NCBI GenBank assembly: GCA_002197995.1
Contig: NGZR01000003.1
Location: forward strand, 4,712,001-4,776,000
Direction of reading: 5' to 3'
DNA from: Gaeumannomyces sp. JS-464
Taxonomy: Eukaryota > Ascomycota > Sordariomycetes > Magnaporthales > Magnaporthaceae
DNA length: 64,000 bases
Part shown: positions 39,175-48,319 of the stretch, piece after piece
How positions within the stretch are numbered: the first letter of the stretch is position 1
Layout of the letters: each line of letters starts with the position of its first letter
Position numbers and translations under genes: made by a program
Notes under the pieces: generated by a model
Databases searched by the model: none
What the model saw: the letters and a program-made list of their open reading frames with translations, nothing else
Told to the model about the DNA's origin: nothing

Positions 39175-39660
39175 CCCTTGCAGCACAAGAAGTGACGGCC
39201 GGTACGTGGCTTACGTGTTCAGGTCCTTGGTGCCCCAGTAGTCGCCATCGCCAGACGAGCTCCCCGACTTCTTGGCCCAGCCGTCCTCGAATATCTTGAA
39301 CCAGCCGGCCGAGCCGTCGGCCGTGGACGCGTCGGCGACCTTGCTGAGGTAGACGGCGACGGGGCCGTAGTGGGCGCCGCCGATGGCCTCGTTGGAGCAG
39401 GACCGGTCGCCGTTCTGCTGGTGCATCTCGACCGTGACGGTGCCGGCCGGCACGGGGCACTTGCGCCCGACGGGCCCGGAGTTGGCGTTGCACCGCATCT
39501 GCGTCGACGACACATCCGTGACGGGCGAGTTGCTGAGCGGCAGGCGCGCGCACTGCGACCCGAAGTCGACGCCGTTCACCCACAGCTGCTGGAACGTGGC
39601 GTGCCCGGCCACATTCCTGGCCGCGAGGGCTGCGAGGAGGGATACGAGTGTTGACCTCAT
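38526..39660 (-). CDS. AA9 lytic polysaccharide monooxygenase with CBM1
   Basis: Secreted copper enzyme oxidatively cleaving cellulose. Signal peptide MRSTLVSLLAALAARNVAG is followed directly by His (HATFQQLW), the N-terminal copper ligand; this fixes the start at 39660 rather than the upstream Met. Second His in LALHAAQ and axial Tyr in GGQFYMTCFQI complete the site. Exons 39215-39660 and 38526-39060, 326 residues, intact. After the catalytic domain comes a Gly/Ser/Cys-rich linker with a poly-Gly stretch, then a C-terminal CBM1 with GQCGGQGYSG...YYYQC. The 154-nt intron holds an 86-nt TC/GA repeat. Likely controlled by cellulose/carbon source as usual for the family (inference). Confidence 0.95.
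39087..39172. repeat. (TC)43 microsatellite inside the AA9 intron
   Basis: 86 bp of perfect TC dinucleotides (GA on the coding strand) occupy more than half of the 154-nt intron. Donor (GTAAGC), a CTGAC branch-like motif and the CAG acceptor lie outside it. Confidence 0.97.
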
Positions 39661-39742
39661 GCTGTAAGATGGAAGACTGTTTACCACTCTCTCGAAAGAT
39701 GGTTTGCTCTGAGCCGAGAATGCGAGCCTTGTATCCAGTCTT

Positions 39743-39749
39743 CTTTATA
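39743..39749 (-). promoter_or_regulatory. TATA box of AA9 gene
   Basis: TATAAAG on the coding strand, 83-89 bp before the AA9 start codon; spacing suits a fungal TATA element for a strongly inducible gene. Not tested. Confidence 0.4.
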
Positions 39750-40601
39750 CCACCACTAGGTGTATCCACCGTCATCCCACCCACTAATGACCCGCCGCAA
39801 AAAGAGCCTTCTCGAGACTCACGTTCCATCTTCTCTGAGGGCCAAGCATATGACCAACGACATGCAGTCTAGTGCAGTCTAGTCCCCCCATACGATGCCC
39901 TCGCTCTCCAGCCGACCTGCCCAATGAGGTAATACGGTCAACTGCTTCCCGGGGAACCCGATCAACCCAGGTGTGGTCTCAAAGCAAGCGGATGGGCGCG
40001 GACCACGTGTGACAGCGGCCAGGGGAGACACAGGTGGAAGTTGGCATGGAATCCACGGATCAGGGATTCTGCACCCCGGAGCGGATGCAGCCCTCGTGTT
40101 CCCTAGCAAAGGTAACGCTGGGAGGGGGCTCGATATTGCTCCAGGGTTGATAATGTGACCACTTGACGACGGGTGGGTGGTGGGTTGGTGGGTTTGGTCA
40201 GCCTGACCACTTCGACGGAAACGCCATGGATCGCGTGGGAATGACCCGCCGAGGACGGGGAGGCCCCGAGTCGGCTGGTGTCCCGAAACCGCCGGCAGGG
40301 CTAGCGATGAATCGGGCAATGTGGAAGACCTGGCCCCGGGCCTTGGCGCTTTTTCGGGCTGGTTGCGGAACACGGCTGCCGAAATACGACGCCACGCCCC
40401 CTATTTTTTTTTTCTTTACCCTTGTCTGCGACGGAGGGTATCAGAGTTCAAAATGAGCAGCGTGCAACAAGAAGCACATTGCACCGAGAGCCGAACTTAA
40501 CAACCTCAACACTGCGTAAATACGCCTAGTAAAGCTGAGAATTCTTGCCTTGCTGTCAGGTTCATGGCACCGGAAGCCAGTACACATTCGTACAAGGACG
40601 C

Positions 40602-40632
<31 letters not shown>

Positions 40633-40687
40633 TAGCGCTAATCTCCCATTCCCCATGTGCAGTAATCTCTACTCCTGTTTGTGAAGT
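39750..40687. other. Intergenic: AA9 upstream region and kinesin 3' flank
   Basis: No supported coding region. GT-rich GGGTGGGTGGTGGGTTGG lies at about 40171-40190. A poly-A tract is at 40602-40627. Confidence 0.5.
40602..40627. repeat. Poly-A tract, A26
   Basis: Uninterrupted 26 A in the 3' flank of the kinesin gene. Mononucleotide repeat. Confidence 0.95.
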
Positions 40688-42869
40688 CTACAACCTCACG
40701 TGGCGCATATGCCTTTTGGAGCCTGAATGGTGCCGAGGTAGCAAGATAACGCCTACTGCCTTGATCTCGCTACGTGATGCCCATTTCACACGCTCATGTA
40801 GTAGTATCGAGTCGCCCGGGTCGTACTCCAAAATAACCTCAGCCTCCATCCTCTCAACAGACACTACGATCTGCCGCCACATGCTCACCTCGTGTGCCCC
40901 AGGCATCATGCCTGGCAGCACCAGCGCGCACAGGTAGCCATGGGATTTCCCACCCTCGTCAGCATCGCCGCCACTGCCCGCAGTCGGGGACACCTCGTTC
41001 CCCAGGGCATCCCGAACTCCAGGCCCCAGCGCGGACTGCGGGCAGAGAACCAGCGCTAGGTTCTGTCGGCCAGGTATGCTAAGCTTAAAGTTTTTCTCCG
41101 GCTCCCAGCGCACCACCATCCCGGGCCTAATGCGCTCCTGGAAGGGTAGAGCACCCAGGTCCCCCCGGAGCCGGATGGTCCTGGATGACGATCCATCGGC
41201 GCCATCGTCGAGGCCGTCTGCCTCGGCTGAAGTGGACAACTGGGCCTGCTGCGATGCGGGCGCCCTCCATGAGTCAACATGCAGCTGCCAGAAACTTTGA
41301 CTGGAACGCGCGCGCTGCTCCGGACTCACGCCAGGCGTAAGAAGGCATCGGCGGAGGAACTCGGGATGGGGAGTCGGAGAAGCTGGGGCCCGGTCTCGGA
41401 CGGAGCAAGAGTCTCTACGTTGACCGCAGGAGAGCCGGACTTTTTCGGGTATTAGGCAAGTTAATGTTATGGACATTCAAAAGGACGAGCAGAGAAAGTC
41501 AAGCCAACGCAACGTTGGCTTCGAACCACTGACACTGGATTGAATCCATTCGCGGAGCTGCACGTTGTTCCACGTCGCAGGTACGCGCGGGTCGTAAGGC
41601 CTAGGGCCCCGCGAGGGCACCACAACCCTAAGCATCTCGGCGTACCGGAGCGTGTTCTTGCTCGCCCCGGTGTCGGCCGCGCCGGGGTTGACGCACGCCA
41701 CCACGACGGTCCTGCAGCTGCGCCCGCTCTCAGGGTCGAAGACGTGCCGCAGGATCTTTGTCAGGGTGCTCTGGCGGAACGGCACGTACTGCTTCCCCCC
41801 TCCCGCCGCCGGCTTCTTGCCGCTGCCGTCGATGGCGGCGGCGTCGTGCAGGACCCTGCCGCGGATGCAGTCCTTGAGCGTCGACAGGCTCGCGTTGATC
41901 TCGCGCGCCTCGCGCATGCGGTCCGCCCCGTGCTCCGACACGTCGCGCGCCGCCTCGGACCCGGCCAGGTCGACGAGGTACAGCAGGCCGTCGTCCGCGC
42001 CGGCACCGCAAACCCCGCCGCCCGCCGCCGTCGGCAGCTCGATCCGGATGCGGCAGACGGCGTGCGACCGGCTCGAGGCGTCGTTGCGCAGCGTGGGCGC
42101 CGTGGCGCGCAGCGCGGCCGCGACGTCGACGAGCGCGAGCAGCTCGCCGGCCGAGTCGGCCCGCTTCTCGAGCGCGCCCGCCCCTGCGTCTCGCCGAACG
42201 AGTCGGTCAGGACGGACACGGGCCGGCGCGCGTTGAGGAGGTCATGCGCGCTGTTGCCGGCTAGCTCGACGATGGACACGTATATCCGGCGCTTGTTGTC
42301 CGCCGCGCTGCTGCTATCGCTGAACAGGGAGCGAGCGACGAGCCGCTCGAGCCCGCTGACGGTGAAGGTCTTGCCGGAGCTGGTCTGGCCGTAGGCGAAG
42401 AGCGTGCCGACCCCGCCCGACAATGCCCAGGGCACGAGCTGCTGAACAACTGAGGAGTAGATGGCGTCAGTGGTGTCCTCTGGGCCGAACGCACGGTCGA
42501 CCTTGAATGTGGACGGCTAGTGTTTGGCCAGAAAATTTTAGCACGGGCGCTGTGTTTTTTTTTTTCCCCTTGGGGAAAACGGGGGTCGTGAGTGTAGATC
42601 CTTACGTCCAGCGCCGGCTGGCCCCGGATCGTCTTCCGGATTTCATGGCAGTCGATTGTGCCAGGCAGGCCGGGCCGAGGAAGCACAGCAGTCAAGGCGC
42701 CTGCATCTTTCTCCTCGTCCAAAACCGGCCTGACCCGAGCCACAACGACGATGTCGGTAGCCGTCGTCCTGCTGTTGCTCTTCTTGCTCGCAAGGGCTTC
42801 ATCTTTGGGCTTGAAGCCCTCCACAAGCGCTTGGAACCTATCTCGGTTTGCTAATAGAAATTCTTCCAT
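40688..42869 (-). CDS. Kinesin-like motor with short beta-rich tail, two frameshifts
   Basis: Microtubule motor. Exons 42606-42869, 41534-42501, 40688-41439; about 661 residues after two one-base corrections. Motor motifs in order: VVARVRPV, P-loop AYGQTSSGKT, switch I NDASSRSH, switch II LVDLAGSE, and YVPFRQSTLTKIL. The N-terminus is short (about 45 residues before the motor), which with the insertion pattern suggests a kinesin-13/KIF2-like relative rather than conventional kinesin. The tail lacks obvious coiled coil; it has a segment around PEFLRRCLLTPGVSPEQ and a beta-strand-rich end with WEPEKNFKLSIPGRQN. Missing bases: about 42171-42181 and the G run 41363-41365. A TGA at 41477-41479 lies in intron 2 (GTCAGT donor), not in coding sequence. 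Confidence 0.85.
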
Positions 42870-44164
42870 GATGTGTTTCGAGACTCCTTTTTTTTTTTTT
42901 TTTTTTTTTTTGGTTTGTTTGGCTTGTGATGTGATTGCATGCGTTCAGTTCGTTGCTGGCTCAGCTGGCCGTTATCCGTATTTCTAGCCCTGCGGCTGCC
43001 GCGGCAACCCCAGCCGCTAACTTCTGCCTGGCAGTTGCTGGCGTTTGGATCACAAGAATCACGGAGCATCTGGTGTCATTACAAAACCCACCCACGGCCC
43101 CCAGTTCACGGCTGAATCTAGAGTCTTGGCGGGAAAAGACGTGCATGAAACGCTGCTGCCTGAAAATTAGGCGCACTGCTAGACGCTGTTGGCACATCGG
43201 CGATGCATCTGTCCTGTGATATTTAGGAAACAAACGGCACAAAAATGCATCTCGTCTCCACATTCGCAACAAGAAGGACGAAGAAGGCAGAGATCAGATG
43301 TTAGAAACTCAATGGGGTACTATCTAGGAAGACATGATATCGACCTTTGTGCAGGAGAAAGAAAGGGTCAAGTTCATTGCAACAATGGATGTAAATATCA
43401 ATCGTCAACATCCCACAACACTAGGAGTTGGATAATTCCATTTCCCTCACCAGAGACAAGATGTTCGAGAAATCACCTGAGCCAACCGCACCACCAAAAG
43501 CCGCTCCATGTTGCGGAAGTACTTTTTACCAGTTCAGTCTGGCCCATTATTGCCCTGCGCATGAGCAAGAAATCGGCCGTTGCCGCTAGAATATATTTCC
43601 TCGATGGGGATCTGCACCGGCCCGTGGGAGTAATCGCACGGTTTTAGAGTGTCCAGCCAATGTTGCGATCCCAAGGGCATTGTTAGAGAAGCCGGGATAT
43701 TTCCCGACTCCCTCTGGATGGATTAGGTGTTTCGCGGCCTCCCAAAGCTCGCGGTCGCAAGCACCTTCGAGCCCCGAAGGATCACGGTGAATGGTGAATC
43801 CGGCATCCCAAGTATTCTTATGTTGGAACTATATATCCTTTGCTTGTTTGGTGCCGAAAGAAAAAATCCCGCTATGATTTCTTCCGGGAGTGGCGTTGTC
43901 CTCCACCAGAGCGAAATGTGACCTTTCCGAAAAGGCCTGAGGCTGTCTGAATCTCCCCTCTCGTACCTCACCGGAGGAGTCTGCTGCACCCGTGAAGTGG
44001 GCGATGAAGATGCGTGCAATCTGCAAACCTGCCGGGGCCATGATGAAGTCGACCATTTCGCTACGGACGTATTCCTCGACTGAGAAATACGTCCATGGGC
44101 GAGCTGGAGGAGCGGCACTCCCCGCTGTACTAGTGATGAATGCCAAGCCCAGGCAGTACTGGAC
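42870..44164. other. Intergenic, kinesin upstream and NLR pseudogene 3' side
   Basis: Contains a T24 tract (42888-42911) just before the kinesin start. 43700-44160 may be the further decayed continuation of the PNP-NACHT gene, but I could not follow homology there. No intact gene. Confidence 0.4.
42888..42911. repeat. Poly-T tract, T24
   Basis: Uninterrupted 24 T beginning 19 bp upstream of the kinesin start codon (poly-A on the coding strand). Confidence 0.95.
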
Positions 44165-45644
44165 TACTTTTTTCCGGGCGAGGCATCCTGTCCGTTTTTC
44201 TTTGTACTCTCGTTGAAGTCGAAGAAGAAGCCGAGGATGGCGCTGTCGTCTAGCATAGCCGGCGGTCTAGTGCAGTGGCGGCAAGCACGGTTTTACCACA
44301 GCCAGGTTGGCCATGCGGCCATGTATGCCGACAACACCATGAGCCCGCTGGCAAAACTCGGTGCTATTCAGTAGCCATTGTCCAGTGCCCTGGTGTCGAA
44401 GCTTTCTTGTCTTGTTGATGTTGGTCTAGGGTCTGGGGGGTGAAGCCATCCAATAATCGCACGGCTGGGATGCTCAGCCCCGGCGTCCTCAACCATCGCC
44501 TTGGTCTCCCGGACGTCCAGTTTCATGGCCCCAATGTCTCCTTGCTCTGTTTTGGAGACAAATGTCAGTAGAAAAATCGAGAGAGAGGATGGGTACATTA
44601 TCAAGGGTATAGCGGCTACAACTAACCGGACTTGGGCGTGTCGACGTGCGTCTCCTGCGTATCCGAATTCTTGCGCGAAAGGCCCTTTACAAGGTCCTTT
44701 GCGTAAGCAGCGGCCATCACGGCTGCGAAACCTTGCCACTGGTCATTCGTGTGGGTGTCGGCGTAGTTGTAGATGCCGCGAATCGTCAGGCACGGGAAGT
44801 GGTTCGCCAGGCCAGCCGTCTCCATCTCGACGCACAGAACACCTTTCTCCCGAGCCAGATAGTCCCTGCTCTCCGCGTTCTTCTTGAGCAAGTTGGACGA
44901 CCCGACTAGCCCATAGTGGGCGAGAAAGCCGCTTCCCCTACTGACCTTGCGTGGATCTCGTTGAACCACAAATTCCGAATCACCGCAGGTGCCCCCTTTG
45001 CAATTCTCGTGGGTGAAGTCGGACCGATAGAGCCGGTCGCTGGCGTCGGCCGGACGGCCGAATTCCTCCTGTGTTTCGGCAATTCCGGTCTTGGCGATCT
45101 CGTCGGCCAGTGCTTGCTTGACCTTCTCATCGAGCCTGTGGCCGAAGCGCCTGTGCTTGGCCTTCAGTCCGGCCACCGCTGTCAAAAGCCGCTGGGGTGG
45201 CTGGTTCAAATGCCCGGTCAGTTGAAAGGGCCGGTTCTGGGTGTCCTTGCCGAAGTCGAGCTATATGACGCCACCCGCCCCGCTATCGTCCGGGCTGCTG
45301 ACGACAACATCGCCCAGACGGATGTCTCGTTGCTTCCCATACGGCACGCTCCCGGCGATCCCGACCATCAGTCCAACGCCCACGTTTGGGAAGCTATTCA
45401 CCATATCCCTGGCGGCGGTGGCAGCGGGAGTCGTGCCGTGTTGCTGGTGTGGCAAGACGGCGATGACGATGTTGTGCGGCCCAATTCGACCAAAGGTGTA
45501 GCTGTTGTGGTCACGCTCGCCGACACAAGGCGTGTCCCTATCACTGAAGTTCTCTTCGAGGAACATCTGTACCGCCAGTAACTCTGTCTCGAGGGCACAA
45601 ATCCACCCGATGGTATAGATTCTTGGATCCGTCGTGTCAAACAT
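44165..45644 (-). pseudogene. Broken PNP_UDP-NACHT NLR gene
   Basis: The N-terminal nucleoside-phosphorylase-like domain of fungal NLRs is clear: Met-FDTTDPRIYTIGWICALETEL (start likely 45644; an upstream Met at 45710 exists), GRIGPHNIVIAVLP, VGLMVGIAGSVP, DIRLGDVVVSSP, then, after an in-frame TAG at 45261-45263, CVEMETAGL and IRGIYNYADTHTN. The TAG stands where relatives usually have Gln. An intron (GTTAGT...AG, about 44560-44630) leads to a linker and then, in a different frame, the NACHT P-loop GQPGCGKTVLAA (about 44275-44312) and ILGFFFDFNES (about 44190-44240), with more stops and shifts between. Homology fades below 44165. Such proteins couple a nucleotide- or ligand-sensing domain to a NACHT switch; this copy cannot make a full product as sequenced. 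Confidence 0.8.
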
Positions 45645-46342
45645 TGCTGCGAAGGAGGGATCGATAAACCAGCGCAACCATAGATCGGCGCAGGTCAGGG
45701 TGACGGCCAAGAGATATGGCAGCGTGTGAGCGAACTGGCTCTATCCTTTCGCTTTCACCCTTAATCCGCCCGAGTGGAACAGGCGTATCCATCTCCAAGA
45801 GACGAGCCTCCGCCTACATGCATTGGGCGTTTCCGTAAGGCAACGAACGGTCGAGATAAACGGCCCCAATCCCGTGATGCGACGAATAGACGAGTAGCGC
45901 CCGTCTATATGCATTGAGCGCTTTGGTGAGGCGGCGAATTGACATGGCTGGCCATTATCCCTGCAGGGAGCCGCTGATTCGACATAGATATCAAGAGCAT
46001 AATTAACCTGATGGAGGAGGAGCACAGGGGCGCTGCTTCCTATGATCAAGCAACCTATCAGGCTAATATAGGAGCCGGAAAGTAACCAGGACTTCGGAGA
46101 GAAAACATAACTTCTGAAATGGAGTGGCGAACCGGAAGGGGGACAGCAACGGGGGCTAGGCAGCAAGTAATACACGAGCAGAGGCACGCTCGTCCTTGTA
46201 GCACGCGTGTTTGGGCGTCGTAGTGTCAAGTCGGCCTCGGACGGCCTCAGAGATCAGATGGACTTGCGAGAGCATGGATATTCAACGGTGAAGGAGACGT
46301 GAAATCGAATTGACACTAAACAAGGAACCGGCGGAAGGCCAA
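45645..46342. other. Intergenic between NLR pseudogene and bZIP gene
   Basis: Promoter side of the PNP-NACHT locus and 3' flank of the bZIP gene. No supported gene. Confidence 0.5.
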
Positions 46343-47246
46343 CTACTTTTTAGCCATGAGCATCTCCTCAGGATCCTGATCTCTCGTCCTCCTGGCCAGC
46401 TGCAGCTTCAGCTCGTCCCTCTCCTTGGAGACGTCGGCGACGGCCTCCTCGAGCTCCGAGATGCGGTCGAGCTTCTGGCGGTACTTCGCGGCCGCCGCGT
46501 TGTTGCGCCGCCGCTTGTCCGCCAGCGCGCGTCGTCGTCCTCGTCGCCGTGGACTGCTCCCGCGACCGCTTCCGGCCGCCGGCCGTGTTCACCGAGAAGA
46601 CGGACATGGCGGGCGCGGGGGGTATCTTCTTGTTCTTGCTTGTCTTGGTCGTAGAGGAGGCGCGGGGCTTCTCGGCGACGACTGCGGGGCTGGAAGAGGC
46701 ATCGCGAGCGGGCGAGGGCGCGACGACGAGGTCGCCGACAAAGGTTGTCGCCAAGGGGTCTTTCGGGCCTGTGTCGCGGGTTTGTTAGCTGGGTGTTGAG
46801 GGTGTAAGCTTGGGAGCATTTGGGATGGCAAACGTACTCAGCGAAGAGACGCTCGACGCAAGGGAAGGCGTCGTCTCCACATCGCCGAACGAGTCGGGAC
46901 TTTGCAGAGCTAGGGCGGGAACAGGCGGGCCCGAGGTCAAGACGGTCGCGGGATCCAACGTTGCAGCGGCCGAGTCCCACAGGGCCTGGTCGAGGAAGTC
47001 GAGAGTTGGGTTGGAAAGGCCGGGTAAAATTGGTGCGCAGGCGGAATCTTCAAATTGATGCGAGTAGGAAGAGAGATCGAATAGCGATGACGTTAGGTCA
47101 CTGCCGTTCTCAAAGTTCACGGTCGACTGCTGATTTTCATCGTAGCAGAAGCCGCGGTTACTGCCTGAGGCGGGCAGCCAGGACGCAGCCCCGGTTGTAA
47201 GACATTGCCAACTATCTTCGTCGAAGATGTGCTCCGGGAGAGACAC
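46343..47246 (-). CDS. bZIP transcription factor, frameshift before the basic region
   Basis: Nuclear DNA-binding protein. Exon 1 46838-47246 and exon 2 46343-46768 (GTACGT...CAG), about 278 residues. Exon 1 is acidic and Ser/Pro-rich, like a GCN4-type activation region (for example PTLDFLDQALWD). The basic region DKRRRNNAAAAKYRQK is followed by a leucine-zipper-like helix LDRISELEEAVADVSKERDE. The order of a long acidic N-terminus and C-terminal bZIP fits the GCN4/ATF4-like group. The basic region differs from CPC-1-type RxSRxRK sequences; an IDI-4-like factor is possible but not shown. Between KRSREQS and the basic region (46523-46550) the frame changes: two missing bases, or one extra, restore it. 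Two ATGANTCAT sites lie about 330 bp upstream. Flanked on both sides by NLR remains. Confidence 0.85.
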
Positions 47247-47399
47247 GAAGGCAGCGAAGGGGCCTCGATTTAGGTGAGGCCCACACTAGAGAGTGTTGGG
47301 ACTGAGCGCTTGCGGAGGGAGTGCCGCGTGATGGCCGGTTTGGGGGTGATGATGGATTCAATCAGAATGATGAGGGCCCAAGGCGAGGTGGCAACGGTT

Positions 47400-47406
47400 C
47401 TTTATA
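47400..47406 (-). promoter_or_regulatory. TATA-like box of bZIP gene
   Basis: TATAAAG on the coding strand about 155 bp upstream of the bZIP start. Position is compatible with a leader of roughly 100-130 nt. Confidence 0.35.
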
Positions 47407-47567
47407 CCTGGAGCCCTGGGGACTGGAGGCTGTGCTGGAGGGTCGGAACAGCAGAAGCCTGCTGGGTCTGGGGACTGCCTGGCGCCAGAAGCCTGTTTGG
47501 GTTAGTCTTTGGTCTGGGCTGGCGCTTGGCCCGAGCGTTGTCCTATCCGTATTAGGAAATCCGAGGA

Positions 47568-47595
47568 ATGATTCATCCTAATCACAATGAATCAT
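47568..47595. promoter_or_regulatory. Paired inverted ATGANTCAT sites upstream of bZIP gene
   Basis: ATGATTCAT at 47568-47576 and its reverse complement ATGAATCAT at 47587-47595, centres 19 bp apart, embedded in a longer inverted repeat (GGAATGATTCAT / ATGAATCATTCC). ATGANTCAT is the pseudopalindrome bound by GCN4-like factors and reported for Podospora IDI-4. Lying 322-349 bp before a bZIP start, it suggests autoregulation or control by a related factor. Confidence 0.6.
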
Positions 47596-47788
47596 TCCTG
47601 CGATTTCCGTTCTGGGCCTAGCTCCATGCGGTGATCTCACGCATTGCATGCACTTGCCCCACTCAGATCGCGAGGCCAGCAGCCAGAACGGCCTCTTGTT
47701 CAACCTGTCCGCAGCCTTCGCGTCTGCCAGCACGCACCCGATGTCCTCCCTCCAATCCCAGTCATTGATTCCCGCGCAATCAGCCATC

Positions 47789-48200
47789 TTACCGCGCGTA
47801 ATATGTGCTGAGCTTATCTAGCGCCGAAAGCCGAGACCGGGTCCCGTCGGCCGCAGCCGCCTCGCGATTGCCGTCAACCACGATCTCGAAGAGCTGTCCC
47901 GCCTTGCTAGTCCCGCGCTTCTTGAGTGACACCGTTCCGAGCTGAACCAGCGTGGCAGCAGTTGACGAGCTTTCTCGATCCTGCGATGAGGAACGCAAGC
48001 ATCCCAAACTTCTGGCAGCATGAACTTGGCCTCTCCTAGCCAGCCTGCCGTCTCGTCCAGGGTGCCCAGCTGATGTAGGGCTTCTATCGTGTTGTTTCCA
48101 TCTGGTGTGAGACTACAGGCCTGTCAACATGAACTGTGCACGTTCCAACAGATGCATAGCCTTGTCGCTGTCCTTCTCCTCGCGCTGAAGCTGGTTAATT
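47789..48200 (-). pseudogene. Degenerate TPR-repeat remnant of an NLR
   Basis: Pieces in different minus-strand frames resemble the tetratricopeptide tails of fungal NB-ARC-TPR proteins: EEKDSDKAMHLLERAQFML (about 48130-48190), TIEALHQLGTLDETAGWLGEA (about 48030-48090) and TAATLVQLGTVSLKKRG with SRLSALDKLSTYYAR (47789-47970). Stops and frame changes separate them. It may be the distal end of the HET-NB-ARC locus or a separate lost gene. Confidence 0.5.
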
Positions 48201-48319
48201 TGACGCTCTTAGCCACAGATCTAACCCGACGGAAAGCCAAGCGAAGTGTCGATGGCTTCATGAGAAGGGAATGGCCCGCAGCGTGTGGCAATAATAGCCC
48301 AATTACAAAACATCCAAGT

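Larger units (their letters stand above)
47247..47788. other. bZIP upstream region and degenerate sequence
   Basis: Holds the TATA-like box and paired ATGANTCAT sites listed separately. 47578-47787 contains an open minus-strand frame rich in Trp (DWREDIG...PFWLLASRSEW) that may be the last part of the neighbouring TPR remnant. Confidence 0.45.

Noticed and set aside
38976..39299. Plus-strand frame encoding a long Leu-Ser repeat
   Set aside because: It is the (TC)43 intronic microsatellite read through, on the strand opposite AA9.
41477..41479. In-frame TGA between two kinesin segments, as a nonsense mutation
   Set aside because: An intron 41440-41533 (GTCAGT donor, AAG acceptor) removes it and yields a better protein: the segment after the junction reads SGSPAVNVETLAPSETG.
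43723..44118. 131-codon minus-strand frame as a separate gene
   Set aside because: Ser/Arg-rich, no domain, lies just past the recognisable NACHT remains; more likely decayed NLR sequence.
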